Shown here: positions 1-11,900 of the stretch, one piece after another
How positions within the stretch are numbered: position 1 is the first letter of the stretch
Layout of the letters: each line of letters opens with the position of its first letter
Made by a program: the position numbers and the translations under genes
Assembly: GCF_030052815.1 (NCBI RefSeq)
Contig: NC_079504.1
Location: forward strand, 87,154,250 to 87,218,249
Direction of reading: 5' to 3'
Origin: Hevea brasiliensis
Taxonomy: Eukaryota > Streptophyta > Magnoliopsida > Malpighiales > Euphorbiaceae
Length of the DNA stretch: 64,000 nt
Notes under the pieces: model-generated
What the model was told of the DNA's origin: nothing
The model's database searches: none
What the model saw: the letters and a program-made list of their open reading frames with translations, nothing else

Positions 1-132
1 TTTATTAATATTTGAGTTAATTATAGTTCCTCACTTTAGTTTAAATATTTTTCCAGACATTCTAGCTATCCGGACCGACATCGATCACCGGAACAGTAGA
101 ATGTATGAAATTGCTACAGGGAGGGTGTTACA
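1..132 (-). mobile_element. Terminal part of a D-type Ty3/gypsy LTR, cut by the window edge
   Basis: This stretch matches the terminal part of the Gyp-D LTRs near 38394-38525 and 46330-46461: the TTTGAGTTAATTATGGTTCC-like segment, the CCGGACC..ACCGGAACAGTAG segment and the terminus GGGTGTTACA. It ends exactly where gag sequence of another element begins, so a D-type element or solo LTR inserted into the Gyp-C gag. Element orientation is minus, inferred from Gyp-D. The other boundary and the target duplication partner lie outside the window; the right-hand copy would be TATAG at 133-137. Confidence 0.85.
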
Positions 133-1107
133 TATAGCATACCCCACTATGATTTCTACCACAAGTTTCACATTGGCGGGGAGGGTAGGAACTTCTGGTA
201 GTTTGCTGACCAGATGGAGGAGGTCTCTGTTCTGAAAATCTTCCCTTACCGGACTTTTTACCACCCCTGTTGTGTCCTCTAAAGTTCCTCCTCTTCCCAG
301 TAGGACCACTAGAACTTTGATCTACTGACTTCCCCTCCTTCTCTTTCTTTGTCTTCTCTGATTTCTTTTTCTCTGGAGCCACTTCTGACTCAATTCTTTC
401 TAATTCTAGTGCTTGAAAAATGAGCTTAGAGAAGTTAGTATGTTTGAATCCGACCGCTTGTAATCTGAGACTGGGCTTCAAGCCAGTTTCAAACCTTTTA
501 CATCTTTCCCTACTGGTAGAAAGGAGACTTCTTGCAGAAAAGTTCTCTTTCATATTCTGCCACTAATCTACCTCCCTATTTCAGACTTAAAAACTCCTGT
601 AGCTTATAGTCCACATAGGCATCTGGGACATATTTTTGTCTGATCTCTTGCAGAAAGTCATCCCAGGTTAGTACTGGGGGTTCCACCAAACTATGAGGAA
701 TGGTTTTCCACTACCATATGCCTCCCTATAGTAGTGACACCGAATACTCAAATCTGAGCTCCTCTGCACAATGTAGTTTCTGAACACCCTATCCATTCTC
801 TCTAACTATTGTTCTCGCTCTAGAGAATCTATCGCCCCTTGAACTCAGAGTTCTATATTTAATCACCTTGTCATATCGCTTCTAGTCAAGATCGTGGTTG
901 TACCACTAGTGTCTGTAGTGGGACTTGAGTAGGCATGTTACCAGCCATCTGTTGGAACATTGTAGCCATCTACTGAGCAAACTGAGTAGGGAACTGCGGT
1001 ACTGAGGGGGCTAGTGTGGCTGATCCACTCACATTGTGTAGGCTTGGGGCATCCCTTTGTATCTCAGGCTCTATTGAGTGATCAACTGAATGATCCCCTT
1101 CTTCCAT
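133..1107 (-). pseudogene. gag: gag pseudogene of Gyp-C (nucleocapsid end plus decayed N-terminus)
   Basis: Gag packages retrotransposon RNA into virus-like particles. Read on the minus strand from the ATG at 1107, the N-terminus (MEEGDHSVDH...) is followed by a Met/Gln/Pro-rich stretch and several stops. The clearest part is 553 down to 133: a gag-core end with CKRFETGL (seen as CKRFE in the Gyp-D and Gyp-E gags), a Lys/Arg-rich basic linker and the knuckle CxxCGRxHxGxC at the left edge. The gag end on Gyp-A4 (63709-64000) shows the same H-G-G-I-C half knuckle followed by a second CCHC knuckle, so the D-type insertion at 132 cuts Gyp-C between its two knuckles. No pol is visible because the element continues off-window. 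Confidence 0.8.
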
Positions 1108-1300
1108 AGTCAATTTGAGGATCCTAGACCTTCTGAACAAATAACACAAGGAGATTTCCTCCGCTTAGTGCATATTTATAATGTAATGTAATGTATCAGA
1201 TGTATCAAACAATGACATTGAGTAGTTGTACTATGAAGAAAGAATATTCAAATTATAGGTCAAAATAGAATTTAAAAACTAGCTCGATACTACTAAAACA
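1108..1300 (-). other. 5' untranslated leader and decayed primer-binding site of Gyp-C
   Basis: This lies between the gag ATG and the 5' LTR of a minus-strand element. It aligns by eye with the Gyp-A leader at 24030-24183 (ACAAGGAGATT.. and ATGTATCAAAC.. segments). Next to the LTR, 1281-1295 is a damaged version of the GCTCTGATACCA block (complement of an initiator tRNA-Met primer site) that is intact at 24165-24176. Confidence 0.75.
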
Positions 1301-2207
1301 TGTCACACCCTACCCTCTGTAAGTCATAACATGATCTCATAGTATACCTAATGAATTACCAAACTTCATTTATTGATAACCCATTAAATACACTACAAGG
1401 AATTTTAAACCTTTTCTTATTTCTTTTTACAGTGGTGAGCACTTTTGACAGGTGTTAAAATATTTTTAACTGAAGTGAAACCAAATAAAAAATTTGAGTA
1501 TCAATCATTCTGTAAAATTTTGGCAGAGTGCCATCTATATTTTGAATAAAACAGTTCTTCAAAAACCTATAAAAAAACACTTCCAATAAATATTTCTTCA
1601 ATCCCAAACTCCACAATAAATTAACACAATAAATTTCTCAACTCAATTCAACATCAATTTTCCAGTGTTTCCAAAAGCTGAGATAAAAGAAATATGTCAC
1701 AATATTTTTACAAGCCAAAATAATTTATAATTTTAGTTTACAACTGCTCAAGACCAGTATAATATATACATACAGAGCACATACATTACAACAAAACTAC
1801 AAAAATATGGTATAATGAATGTACCCGGCGAAATCTCAAAATGTAGCACAAACACTCACTACTCCTCCTCGTCTGCCTATCTACCTGTGATAAAGAATGA
1901 AAGCTATTGCCGAGCCAATGTCTCAGCAGTACAACATTAAGAAAATACAATTTAAAACCATAAACCATAAATCATATGAACTGTGGATACTTAAAATCAT
2001 AGTTGAATTCAAAAGACAGTGAATGTCATAAAGAATTAAACTCTATTTCACAATATCACAATAAATATCAATAATCACACACACAGCTTTATCATGATTT
2101 CATAGTCCAATTCGTCCCAAAAGCCGATGGCTAATGAGGAATAACATAGCTAGCTAGGAAATAAATGAGTACTCATCCTATTTGTCCTCAACTGATACAC
2201 ACCTCAA

Positions 2208-4314
2208 TGTTAGTAGTATGCCCTAGAGCATATCATTTAGTATGTATCTTCTACATGTTTTTATTAATAAAAGGCATTTCCACTTTTCCATTTACATAAT
2301 ATATTTATGTGTAATAGAAAAGGTCCATTGATATTTTGTTAGAAATTTTATTCTTAAGTTGTTAAGAATATGAGTGACAGTATTTCTAGTATTTATCATA
2401 AATTGGTTCACAATTGAGGATACTTCACAATAAGGACATGACTTATCCAGAAAGATTGTAATCATGTTTGTTCCTAAGTTATTTATATAAGATATAAATA
2501 AGATAGAATGGTGAGTCTCATGCCATATGACAAACATGATAGGCACTTATACATGATGAGCAAAGCCAACTAAAGGACACTTATGACAAGCACATGGAGT
2601 TTACTCTTGTCAATGAATTGTCATAGATCATATTAGAGCATATAATCTTTAGACCTGAGATAGCACAATTATATTGTATATAGGTGGTGTGAGTTTGATA
2701 CTGCTTTCAAACTTGTACTGTGTATGGGTATATGGGCATGTGTTGGCTCCTACTAGTTATACATGGAAGTAGGTGTTGATCAAGATGGAATCTGTTCCTC
2801 TAAGTAAATAGGGATAAAATCCTATGTTCATTTCATTGTTCTTGATGTTTCCAGTTCCTGGACAGGACAGATAGATTTAATCAGAGAAGTGTTTCTAATG
2901 AGAAAATCTTTTTAATCAAGAACTGGAATTAAAAGAGAACATAATATTCATAGCAAATGGGGTTTGACATAAACCATGACTATAGCTTGAGTTGGGATTT
3001 TGTAATAGAGAGATTCTAGTGCATGGTAACATATGATTATAGGTTCATTTAAGGTAAACCTTATTACTGATTGGGTGGCCATGGCATGCTATGCTAGGTG
3101 TTAACCATGGTCTATGACGTGCATAAAATGATTTAGAGAAATCATTTATGGTAAGAAAGAGTTCTGATGATATTAAGAGTTGATATCATATCTCATTGCC
3201 AATTAGTAATGAGCCTAGTAAGTCACACACATACACAAATAATCACCAAATTAAATATAATTTAATTAATTAATTAAAGAGTTTAATTGATTAATTAAAT
3301 AGGTTTGGTTTGCAATTATATTGCAAAGTCCCTAGCATGACTTGAAACCAAATCTAGATTATTGGATGTATAGTATAAGTTAAATTTATATTTAAAGTGT
3401 TTAAATATGAATTTAATTAATGAGAAATTAATTAATAAAGATTAATTAATTGATTTATATTTAATATAAATTGATTAGAAGAAGAGAAATAATTATTTTG
3501 GATTGAGAACTCAAAATTAAGATATAGGGGCATTTTGGTCATTTCATAGGGTGACATGTGGCACCATGAGATGTTGACACGTGGCATTACACATAAGCTT
3601 ATAAATGTCTTTTAATCATGTAAGATGAGTAAAATTAAGATTAAATATAGTTTTGACAATTGGCACAATTTGATTTGGTCAAATAAACTTAGAGCCAATC
3701 ATAAGGTTATATGTGAAAAGGGTTTTAAGTGGTGACCTAGCTATATAAGTGTTGTTATGAAAAGAAAAAATAACAATCAGCTGCTGCCTCCTTTATGCTG
3801 CCACCCTTGAAGCTCCCATTCTCTCTTCTTCTTCATCTCTCATCAATTCCAAGAGATTATCAAACAATCTCTTGAATTAAAAATACTAAAAATTGTTTCT
3901 AGTGTCCTGTTTACATCTTTAATCTCTTAAAAGGAAAAACTTGATTTGCTAATTCATAGAAATAGCTTTAGAAGCTATTCAAGGGCTGCCATAGGTGAAC
4001 TTGGTGTGGACAAGCTAGAGGGACAACATCTGGTCTCCTGAAGACGCATCGCAAAGGCACAAATATACTGCAGTGCATCAAGAGGTTAGTGTATTTTTTC
4101 TTGATTTAATCTAGGGTTCTAAAATTAATCTGATTAATTCTAAAATCTTAAATGGCGAATACAGATCCAAAAACATATTAAAAGAGTTTTAATATGTTGT
4201 TTATCATTAAAATCAAATAGATAAAAATAAATCTTGCATGATGCATGTGACCCTAGGTGAAAATTTTTGAATTCAATGGTATAAACTTGTGTTTTTCATG
4301 CTTCCGCTCTTTCA
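2208..4314 (+). mobile_element. Solo Ty1/copia LTR
   Basis: This 2,107-bp LTR begins TGTTAGTAGTATGCC and ends ..CGCTCTTTCA. It is flanked on both sides by the 5-bp direct repeat CTCAA (2203-2207 and 4315-4319). No internal sequence is present, so it is a solo LTR left by LTR-LTR recombination. It is the reverse complement of the copia 5' LTR split across 14234-15756 and 32212-32801 (net 2,113 bp). The inserted site is the Gyp-C LTR. Confidence 0.93.
3741..3749 (+). promoter_or_regulatory. TATA box of the copia LTR
   Basis: CTATATAAG lies in the last third of the LTR, in the orientation of transcription, with AT-poorer sequence downstream. The same motif is kept in the other copy of this LTR family (14812-14820, minus). 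Confidence 0.6.
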
Positions 4315-6747
4315 CTCAACACTTCAGTCAGAGAGGGAATTCAAAGCCAATTCGTCCCACTAGACAAGTAAGTGAGGAATTCAATCAAATATACATGATA
4401 GCTATGGTTTCAAACCATTTGCAATATTTTTCAAGCAATAAGTATCCATCAATTTTCCATTCAAACAAATTTTCACAATTTAAAACAATAACATACAAAT
4501 TGTCATAATTTATTTCAATTGAAAAATTCAAAAGAAATAACTATTGTGAACAAACCTCTAAAGTGTAACCTCTTAGCCCTGACTCAGTGTTTCCTTCCCC
4601 TTCCCTGAGTCTTTGCTAACTGAAACACACAATTTAAAGTGTTTCAGTACTCATTTAAACTGTCTCTGGCAATAAGGTTCAATAATTAATTTATTTAATT
4701 TTATTGCTTTCCTTAGTCAACCTATAATGTTGACCTTTGATGCACTCTAGGTGAATTAGGTTTAATGCTACTAATATGTCACATTTTATAGTCCTTTAGT
4801 GTTGATATATGTTACCAAATTCATTTTCAAGTGTATTGCATTTTATTGCAATTTATCGGATTTCGGTATGCTATTTTGACCTAGCCGGATGACCTAGTTC
4901 CTCGCTGATTTCTGGTCCGACTTACAAACTTGTAGGTCTATTCTTAGTGAACTTTTGCCACAAATTTTAGGTCATTTGGAGTTTACTAGAGCAAGATATG
5001 GTCATTTTACTATTGCTGGTCAAATTGCACTAAAATGGCAAACTTAGGTCATTTTTAGGTCATTTCCAGTTCTGGCAGTTTTTATACGCGAATTTTTGCA
5101 AGCATTTTGACTTGCTTATGGTCATTTCTGGGTTTTGGTGTCTTCATAAGAGTTGTAGCTCTATGTCTATTCTATTCATGGTAAATATTTCAGGTCATTT
5201 GGACCTGTTTTGAGTGAGTTATGGCCAAAACACTAATTGCTGCCTAAATGGTCAATTTTCAGGTTTTCAAGTCACTAATCCGAATTTGGTCATTTCTCAA
5301 GTCACTTTCTGGATAGAATTTAGGTAGGCTTTCTTCATGAAATTTGGCACATTTTGTGCCTAGGTTCACCTCTAATTGGCCTCATACCAATTGGAGTCAC
5401 ATACTTAGGGTTATAGGCTCATTTGCACACTGCCCTCTACATGCCTTTCAAGCACCAAACCAAACACATAATTACCAACTACATCTTCACTTCTCCATAC
5501 CATTCTGCATTTGGAACTAACCGTAACCATTTAATTCTTTACATTATAGGTCAACTTGGACAGAATATAATAATTTCACAATGCACCAAATGCAGCCATA
5601 ATTCACAAAGTCTAAACCCAACAATATATACACATAAACTTTCTAATTATTACACATACTTCCATTATCAATTTACATACCTTATCATTACTATTCCACA
5701 CACATATACTGTACCTTTTTATACAATACTTCAACAACATTTCATGAACTTAAACATTACCCATTTCCATTATGAGGCTGTCCAAGTGACACATTCACAC
5801 CAAACTTTCATTTTCACTTTTCAAGCTCACCATTCAAACTTTATACATGAGAATCAACTTTAATACATATAAGCACTTAATTTAACATCTATAACACCCT
5901 TAAGTTTGGTAGTGCATTCTACTGTTCCGGTGACCAGTGTTGTCTGGACAGCTAGGATGCCTAGAACTACACTTCAATATGAGTGAGGAGACATAAAATA
6001 ATGAAATACAAGAAAAGAAAATACAAGAAAAACAAAGGAAAAATAATAGTAAAGAAATGCAATCAAGTTAAGCGAGAACCCTAGGGATGGGTGATCATCG
6101 AAGTCACTGCGTGGACCGCTGACTAGCCCCCGGATGGAAACCATGGAAAATATTTTTAGGACTCAAATAAATATTTATTGAAGTACAAATATCATTAGAA
6201 ATATCAAAGAAAAATTAAATAATTAGTACAAAGAAAAGTGAGAAATCTAAAAATGGACAAAACCCTGTTACTGAAAATCTGAATGCAACCCAACAGGCAT
6301 TGTGGTCATTTGACACCCGATTTATTTTTGACCTAAATGTCCATTAAAAATAAATAATATTACACTTGGAAAATGTCATGAAAATTAAATTGGTGGTACG
6401 TAGTTTAAATAGCAAAATTTGGGAGTTAAATGTGGGAAAATGAAACCTTAAGATTAAATTAACATTATCCTTCCACTTAGTGGTCCACTAACACCTAAAG
6501 TGGACCATTAATCTGATTTTTGGACAGCATAAAATCACTTTCTTCTACCTCTCAAATTCCAGCCGAGAACAAGGAGGAAGAAAACCTCCATGGCCATTTG
6601 TTTCAAGCTTCATGCAAGCTTCATCCCTTCATCTCCAAGCCAATTTTCTTACCTTTTCCTTCACAAAAACTGTTCTACACCACTTGGGCAGTAGATAGGC
6701 AGCAAGAAGATCAAGTTTAGTCAAGGTTTTGAAGAGTTTCCAAAGTG

Positions 6748-6756
6748 GTAAGTTTG
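6748..6756 (+). promoter_or_regulatory. Splice-donor-like site in the LTR leader
   Basis: CCAAAGTG is followed by GTAAGTTTG, a near-consensus plant 5' splice site. The same exon-like block plus GTAAGT recurs on the minus strand at 18873 (A1), 31328 (A3), 53361 (A4) and 9843 (Gyp-C), and is broken only in A2. This suggests a spliced leader, but no transcript data are available here. Confidence 0.4.
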
Positions 6757-9117
6757 TATTTTTGGTTATTGCTTCATTAAAGTTTGTGAGGAGGTTATGG
6801 GTACTTGACTTATGGAAAGAATTTTGGAGTTTGATGTTCTAAGGGAGATGTTTATTTTCGGCAGCCATGGAAACTCCTTAAAGGCAGTTTATTCTTGCTT
6901 CTAAATGGTAGATTAAATGGTTAATTAAGTGTTTATATGTGTAGGAATAAATTGGGTGATGTATACTTAGTGTATGTGAAAGTGTACTTGAAATTTGAAG
7001 CTTGGAAATTAATGGAATGTAATGCATGAATTGGCAGCCTGGTTTGGTGAACCATAAGGATGTTATTTCATGTTTGGTTTATGGAATATTAATGTTGAAT
7101 TGTGTTAGTTGTTATGGCAGTTTGGGTATATGTATGATGGTGTGAAGTTGGACATGTAAATGAGCATGAATAGGTAGTTAAATTGTTGTAATTGAATTTG
7201 ACAAATTCTGCACTTTGTGGTGTATGTTGAATGTGATTGTAAGCTGCCAAAATGATCAACAATATGTGGTAAAATATGTTTAGGTTATGGTACAAACCAG
7301 ATTGGGTAAGAATGTGTGAATTGGTAGATGCTAAAAGTGAGCTTTGATGAGTAATAAAGAAAGTACAATAGGGCAGTATGCATTTTGGCTTAGAACTTTA
7401 AGTGTGTGGCTCCAATTGGTATGAGACCAATTGAAGGTGAAACTAGGCAAAAAATTTGCCAACTTTCATGAAGGAAGCTTGCCAAAATTCTGCTTGTAAG
7501 GTAACTTGAAAAGTGACCAAATCTGGATTAGTGCAATTAAGGCCTAAAAACTGACCATTTGGGCAGCAGTTAGTGTTTTGGCCATAACTCACTCAAAACA
7601 GGTCCAATTGACCTGAAATTTTGACCATCAATAGTTAAGGCCTATATCTACAAGTCTTATGAAGACACCAAAGCCCAGAAATGATCATAAGCAAGTCAAA
7701 CAGCTTGCACAAGTTCGGGTCCAAAAACTGGCCGAACCTAAAATGACCTAAAGTGACCTAAAGTGACCAATTTTGATGCAATTTGACCAGCAATAATAAA
7801 ATGACCATAACTTAGTCTACATAACTCAGAATGACCTGAGATTTTGCCTCGCGTTCCATAAGACATAGATCTACAAGTTTGTAGTTTTGACCGAAACCCG
7901 AAAACTGAGGGAACTAGGTCGTCCGGCTAGGTCAAACTAGTATCCCGAAATCCAGTAAATTGCAAGAAAATGCAAGATACATGGAAATGAACTTGGTAGT
8001 ATGTACCAACCCTAAAAGACTATCGAATGTGACATATTGGTAACCTTAAAACCTAATTCACCTAGACTGCATCGAGGGTCGACATATTAGGTTGACTAAG
8101 CAAATAATAGAATTCAGTAAATTAATTATCAAGCATTATTGTTAGAGACAGTTTAATTAAGTACTGAAACACTTCAAATTCTGTTTCTCAGTTAGCAAAG
8201 ACTCATGGAAAGGTAAGGAAACACCGAGTCAAGACCAGAGACGCTTATCGAGGTTTGTGCACAATGCTTATTTCTTTTGAATTTTTCAATTGAAATAAAT
8301 TATGACTATTTGTATATTATTATTTTCAATTATGGAAATGTGTTTGAATGGATACTTATTGCTTGAAAAGCATTGTAAATGGTTTGAAACTGTGGAAAAA
8401 TTGATTTAGTGTTGTGTTGCCATTTTGTGAATGAATTTATGACTTTATAAATTTATTGGATTCTCATGAATCATTTGAATAAAATGTTTGGAATCGATTT
8501 TGTATTCACACTTAGCATGACAGTATCATATCATTCCTTCTCCATTTATGGGGTTGTGATCGTTTATTTTCCTTCTCCATTTATGGAGTTGTGATCGTTT
8601 ATTTTTCTCCCTCTCTGGTTCACCAATTGAGGTGATCGGATGAGTACTCATTATATAGCTAGCTCCCTTCCTCATTGATTTCGATTAGTGGGGTTGTGAT
8701 TGCTTTGTCGTGGTGGTGTACAACGCTGCATTGATCTGAAATTTTGTGTCATGTCTTAAGTTGAGAATGAATTGGCAACATCAGATTCTTAAATTTTTCG
8801 AATTAATTGTGTTATTATGCGATTTGATAATTTGTGAAATGGAGTTTAAATTCTTATTGACATTCACTGTCTTTTGAATTTAACCATGTTTTGACTATTG
8901 AGATTTATTGTGATATTGTGAATTGGAGTTTAAATTCTTATTGACATTCACTGTCTTTTGAATTTAACTATGTTTTGATTACTGAGATTTAATGTGATAT
9001 TGTGTTAAATTCCTTATGACATTCATTGTCTTGAATTTAACTATGGTTTTATGTATCCATCATTTATATGATTTATGAAATTTGATTTAAAGTTGTATTT
9101 GTTAATGTTGTGCACCA

Positions 9118-9156
9118 CTGAGACATTGTCTCAGCGATAGCTTTTCATTGCTGTCG
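9118..9156 (+). other. Paired hairpins in the solo gypsy LTR
   Basis: First stem CTGAGAC (9118-9124) with loop ATT and partner GTCTCAG (9128-9134). Second stem CGATAGC (9135-9141) with partner GCTGTCG (9150-9156), with one G-U pair in RNA. Flanks GTGCACCA and TAGG are shared with other LTR families. Confidence 0.7.
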
Positions 9157-10704
9157 TAGGTAGACAGATGGACAGGGCAGCAGACTAGGCTGCTAGTGCA
9201 TTCAGCGAGAGATCATCGGGTATATTGAGTATACCACATTTTGCATTTTGTACTGTAATATATGTTCACTGTATGTATATATTGTTCTTGGTTTTAAGCA
9301 GTTGTAAATTAAAATTGTACATTATGGTTGTAAAGTAAATTATGAGTATTTTGACTTGTAAAAATTGTATTACCTTTTCTTTTTCTCAGTCTTTGAAAAA
9401 TTATTGTGGATTTGAGTTGAAAAAGAAATTGTGTTATTTAACAGTTGAAGTGGAGATTTGGAAATACATTGAAGTGCTTTTTACAGGTTTTCAAGTCAGT
9501 TCACAAAAAGTTTTTAACACCTGTAAATAGTGCTCACCACTGTAAAATAAAGTAAGAAAAGTTTTAAAATCCCTTGTAGTGTATTTAATGGGTTATCAGT
9601 AGACGAAGTTGGTAATTCATTAGGTATACTACGGGATCATGTTATGCCTTATAGAGGGGTAGGGTGTGACAACATCTCAAACAACCATTTACATGTAAAG
9701 ACAAGCCATACATGATGAACTACCATGGCTGCCGAAATGGAGCTCAACCCAACTTATCAAAATTTCAACTTTTCTTCCATAATTCCACTCCCCACAACCT
9801 TAGTTACACTTTTAATGAAACAAGAAGTGAAAATAACCACTTACCTCTTTTGAAGCTTAACCAAACTGCATTAAAACCTCTTAAATTTGCTATCAACTTC
9901 TTCCTTACAAGGTGAGGATTAACTTTAATGAAGACCACTTATGCAAACCATGGCTTGAAGAGGGAGATGGAAGCTTGGACATGGGGCGGCCATGGGAGAG
10001 CTTGGGAGAAGCTGGTTTTCCATGTGAGGTTGAAGATGAATTCTTGATATTCCAAGTTTCCCTTTAGGTGTCCAAAGGTTAAGGTTAGTGGAGCACTAAT
10101 GTAATATAATGGTTATTTATTCCAAAGTTTCTAAATTCCCACATTTTACCTCATTTCTTTTACTATTTAATTTATGTACCACCATTTTAATTTTCATGAT
10201 ATTTTCAAGGTTTAATATCATTTATTTTTAATGAACATTTAGGTCAAAAGGTAGCTCGGGGTGTTAATTGACCACAATGCCCCTATTCGGGTTGTGTTCC
10301 CAATTTTTCGATAACACTGATTTTTGTCGGTTTTTCAATTTCTCATTTTTCTTTGCACTAATTAATTAATTTTTCTTTGAAATTTCTAATATCATTTATA
10401 CTTCAATAGATATTTATTTAATTCTTAAAAATATTTTCCAGGATTCCCTACAGTCCAGGGCTAGTTAACGATCCACGCCGCAACTTCCCGGCAGTCACCC
10501 ATCGCTACAGTTTTCGGCTCATTTAACTTGGTTGCATTTCATTGCTAATATTTTTCCTTTGTTTTTATTGTATTTTCCTTTCTTGTATTTCATTATTTTA
10601 TGTCTCCTCACTAACATTTAAATGCAGTTCTAGGTATCCTAGATGTCCGGACAGACACTGATCACCGGAATATAGAACGCACTACCGAAGATAGGGGTGT
10701 TACA

Positions 10705-11400
10705 ACCTCTCTACTTTTTACAACCTTTTGTGATGTAGGAAAATAAAATAATATCAAAAACTATCTTTTGGATATCCAACAAATCGACCCTTTTCTGATC
10801 TGGTTTCCAATTTATCAGTGTTCAGCTTTTTGATATAAACTGGACAACCCCAAATCTTAACATGCTTAAGACTTGGTTTTATTCCATGCCATATCTCATA
10901 AGGTGTGGAAGATATTGATTTTGATGAAATCCTATTCAGAATATACAAAGCTGATTATAATACAAATCCCTAAAAGGAGATTGGCATATCAGTGTAGCTC
11001 ATCATACTACGTTCCATATCCAATAGGGTACGATTTCTCCTTTCAGATATACCATTCAGCTGTGGTGTTCATGAAGGAGTCAGCTGGGAAACAATGCCAT
11101 GCTCTCTCAAGTATTCATCAAATTCAGTACTCAAGTATTCACCTCCACGATCTGATCGAAGAGCTTTAATCTCTTTCCTGTTTGATTTTCTACTTCAGAT
11201 TTAAATTCTTTGAACTTTTCAAAGGATTCATGTTTGTATTTTATCAAATACGAATACCCAAACCTTGATTTATCATCAGTAAAGGTAATAAAATAATGAA
11301 AACTGCCTCTAGCTATTTATTTAAATGGACCACATACATCACTATGTATTAGCTCCAAAATATTTTTCAGCTCTTAGCCCTTATCCAACAAAGGGTGATC
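10705..11400 (-). pseudogene. Ty1/copia integrase fragment
   Basis: Integrase joins element cDNA to the chromosome. Reading minus from 11400, I see LIHSDVCGPF (first catalytic Asp), FITFTDDKSRFGY, then EYLRDHGIVSQLTPS..., and the PQLNGISERRNRTL block containing the catalytic Glu region. It continues to STPYEIWHGIKPSLKHVKIWG and GRFVGYPKDSF of the copia integrase C-terminus. A stop interrupts DVCGPFK and there are frameshifts, including one near 10950. The frame is cut at 10704 by the right end of Gyp-C; reverse transcriptase and RNase H are therefore off-window to the left. Order gag-protease-integrase (before RT) is diagnostic for Ty1/copia. Confidence 0.9.
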
Positions 11401-11900
11401 TAGTCATTTTGCCTTGAAGGCAGGATTCATAAGTTGGAGTAGGTCCAAAACCCAATGAGGATAAAATCCTCATTTTCTCCAATTTTGCAATCCTATCTTC
11501 TGCAACATGACTTAACCTTAAGTGCCAAATATATTTTGAGCTTGAGTTGATTTTCACCATGGCATTACATTCATTTAGATCACTTGCATTCATTTTGTGT
11601 TTGTCATTATTATCCAAATAATAAAGACCATCATTCATATAACTCGAACCAACATACTTATTTCCAAAATAAATATTGCAAACATCATCTGTGAACTGAA
11701 ATTCATAGCCATTTCTAGTCAAACTAGATATAGAAATGATGTTCTTAAAAGCATCAGGTACATATAAAATATTATCCAAACACAAACATGTCCAGACATG
11801 TAAAAAGATTTAGATCCTATGGCTAAAGCTTCAACAGTTGCGCCATCGCCAATCCGGAGTCTAACATCTCGAGAACGCAAGTCGCCATCGTGTGCTATAC
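11381..11900 (-). pseudogene. Ty1/copia protease remnant and GAG-pre-integrase domain
   Basis: The open frame 11785-11381 (134 aa) holds NILYVPDAFKNIISISSL, typical of the region after the copia protease, then the GAG-pre-integrase zinc-binding segment: YIWHLRLSHV (His-rich half) and ESCLQGKMTRSPF (Cys half). Just upstream, in another frame, RIGDGATVEALAIGS marks the protease end; the aspartic active-site motif itself is not recognisable. A frameshift near 11785 separates the two parts. It continues the gag above it and reads into the integrase below it. Confidence 0.85.

Larger units (their letters stand above)
5890..9671 (+). mobile_element. Solo Ty3/gypsy LTR, C/A-type, inverted within the Gyp-C LTR
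   Basis: This 3,782-bp LTR in plus orientation starts TATAACACCC (consensus TGTAACACCC with one change) and ends GGGTGTGACA. The 5-bp direct repeat ACATC flanks it (5885-5889 and 9672-9676). The interrupted Gyp-C LTR resumes directly on the other side. It lacks any PBS or internal DNA, so it is a solo LTR. Its neighbour is the same kind of LTR in opposite orientation, giving long inverted arms. It carries a perfect hairpin at 9118-9134. Confidence 0.9.
1301..10704 (-). mobile_element. 5' LTR of Gyp-C, interrupted by two nested solo LTRs
   Basis: The LTR runs TGTCACACCCTACC... to ...GGGTGTTACA in plus reading. It is present in three pieces: 1301-2207, 4315-5889 and 9672-10704. Removing the nested copia LTR, the nested gypsy LTR and their duplications leaves about 3,505 bp, near the 3.8-4.0 kb of the related A-type LTRs. 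The leader and gag lie to its left, so this is the 5' LTR of a minus-strand element. Its right end breaks a copia integrase; the right flank ACCTC (10705-10709) should be one target-duplication copy. It contains the hairpin and W-box-pair motifs described in the findings. Confidence 0.88.

Noticed and set aside
5423..5863. 146-codon open frame on the plus strand
   Set aside because: It lies inside the Gyp-C LTR, antisense to the element, with composition typical of chance open frames; the homologous LTR stretches do not keep it.
1301..10704. Large inverted repeat that might be a DNA transposon with long terminal inverted repeats
   Set aside because: The arms are two LTRs in opposite orientation, and a 5-bp target duplication (ACATC) bounds only the inner one, which fits nested LTR insertion.
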